Shown: positions 61,284 through 61,860 of the stretch, piece after piece | How the letters are laid out: each line of letters opens with the position of its first letter | How positions within the stretch are numbered: position 1 is the first letter of the stretch | DNA from: Actinomycetes bacterium | GTDB lineage: Bacteria > Actinomycetota > Coriobacteriia > Coriobacteriales > Eggerthellaceae | Reading direction: 5' to 3' | NCBI GenBank assembly: GCA_023460315.1 | Contig: JAEWQO010000058.1 | Span: 1 to 61,860 of the forward strand | Length of the DNA: 61,860 nucleotides | The notes under the pieces: model-generated | What the model was told of the DNA's origin: nothing | The model's input: the letters and a program-made list of their open reading frames with translations, nothing else | Database searches by the model: none | Made by a program: the position numbers and the translations under genes

Positions 61284-61739
61284 CTATGCCGCAACCGCCT
61301 GTATCGCCGGAGGCTTATAGCCAAGCGAACTGTGGGGTCGCTCATAGTTATAATATCGTATCCATTCTCTCGTAAGCACTTCAACTCCATACCATGTTTC
61401 GAATACCTCCCTGTTCAAGAATTCGTCCCGCATCTTCGAGTTGAAGCTTTCGCAATACCCGTTCTCCCAAGGACTTCCCGGCTCGATATAGAGGGTGGCA
61501 ACTCCTGCACTTCCCAGATAGTTTCTCACCTTGTTCGCTATGAACTCAGACCCGTTGTCCGATCTGATGTGATCAGGCATGCCATAGGTCAGGAACGCTT
61601 CATGTAATACGTCGACAACCGAGTTATCTCGCCACGAGCGTCTTGGCACACAAGCGATGAGCGCGCGGTCGTATTCGTCGACGATATTTAGGAAGCGGAC
61701 CTTCCTGCCGTTCGGCAATCTGTCTTCGACGAAATACGT
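61284..61739 (-). pseudogene. IS3-family transposase OrfB fragment (DDE integrase core)
   Basis: The frame opens after a TGA at 61740-61742 and runs to 61284, about 151 codons. It holds the integrase core: TYFVEDRLPNGRKVRF, LNIVDEY, then HIRSDNGSEFI (second Asp) and SPWENGYCESFNSKMRDEFL (Glu), and ends YYNYERPHSSLGY, as IS3 OrfB proteins do. The first catalytic Asp, expected just before TYF, is not in this frame; the bases upstream read HIGV in another frame with Gly in its place. The N-terminal half and OrfA are absent at the window edge, so it is either broken or cut. Confidence 0.75.
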
Positions 61740-61775
61740 TCAACACCGATGTGCACGCACGACGTAAATCGTGGT

Positions 61776-61809
61776 GCAGCAGCGGCGTAAATCGTGGTGC
61801 CGCTGCTGC
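61776..61809. repeat. Perfect 11-bp hairpin in repeated sequence
   Basis: Arms GCAGCAGCGGC (61776-61786) and GCCGCTGCTGC (61799-61809) enclose 12 bases. They overlap a 17-base direct repeat, (A/G)GCGTAAATCGTGGTGC-like at 61761-61777 and 61784-61800. Its core GGCGTAAATCG is found again on the other side of the transposase fragment at 61222-61232. Confidence 0.65.
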
Positions 61810-61860
61810 GTAAGCGATATGCTCGCCCGAGCGGCTAGCTTGCGGCGTCGAACGCGCGCA

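Overview
The window looks like a chromosomal segment of a high-GC, anaerobic gut actinobacterium of the class Coriobacteriia, most probably family Eggerthellaceae. This is an inference from gene content. The main clues are Tat-exported flavoprotein reductases paired with polytopic-membrane LuxR regulators (two intact pairs and one decayed pair), a flavodiiron/rubredoxin pair, nickel-pincer-cofactor genes and numerous small redox enzymes. No rRNA, tRNA, CRISPR array or replication gene was seen.

Layout. 0-5.4 kb: a decayed NmrA-type gene, a permuted NlpC/P60-like enzyme, an HSL-type hydrolase, a PQQ-type sugar dehydrogenase lipoprotein and a stand-alone LigD polymerase domain. 5.4-10 kb: a Tat flavoprotein divergent from a membrane LuxR regulator, then an alpha/beta hydrolase. 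10.7-18 kb: a large SF2 helicase, then a TetR regulator divergent from an MMPL transporter (with a one-base frameshift in a C7 run) and a heptad-repeat exported protein. 18.1-20.5 kb: a Y-family polymerase / YolD-like / DUF2992 operon preceded by an SOS-box-like site.

20.6-32.1 kb is the most distinctive region. Two paralogous DUF917 + HyuA (hydantoinase/oxoprolinase A-like) modules each sit with their own NCS1 (nucleobase/hydantoin-type) permease. Additional members are DUF1177, an M29/NicX-like metalloenzyme and a nitrilase-family amidohydrolase. Together they read as import and ring-opening of cyclic ureides or related (thio)hydantoin-like compounds; the substrate is unknown and hyuB is absent.

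32.1-35.2 kb is a gene graveyard: remnants of a phosphotransferase, a Tat flavoprotein, a LuxR regulator and a Fic-like protein. It is followed by an intact fusion of a PTS EIIC permease to an EAL (c-di-GMP phosphodiesterase) domain. 37.6-43.4 kb: a MarR/GNAT pair with a well-formed operator/promoter, then a minus-strand run of aldo/keto reductase, a 36-codon leader ORF, larE, larB and a short larC, facing a MerR regulator across a promoter with the 19-bp spacer typical of MerR control.

43.6-61.9 kb: a DUF1801 protein, a UvrA-like ABC ATPase, a 5'-truncated EamA transporter, peptidase E, a second membrane LuxR divergent from a Tat old-yellow-enzyme-like reductase, rubredoxin plus flavodiiron protein, a PNPOx-like protein divergent from an HxlR regulator, an MFS transporter, an overlapping peroxide-stress operon (glutathione peroxidase, flavodoxin, OhrR, membrane protein) behind a palindromic operator, glutamate decarboxylase, and a broken IS3-type transposase at the right edge. 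Starts were chosen by ribosome binding site and family alignment from memory; no database search was possible.
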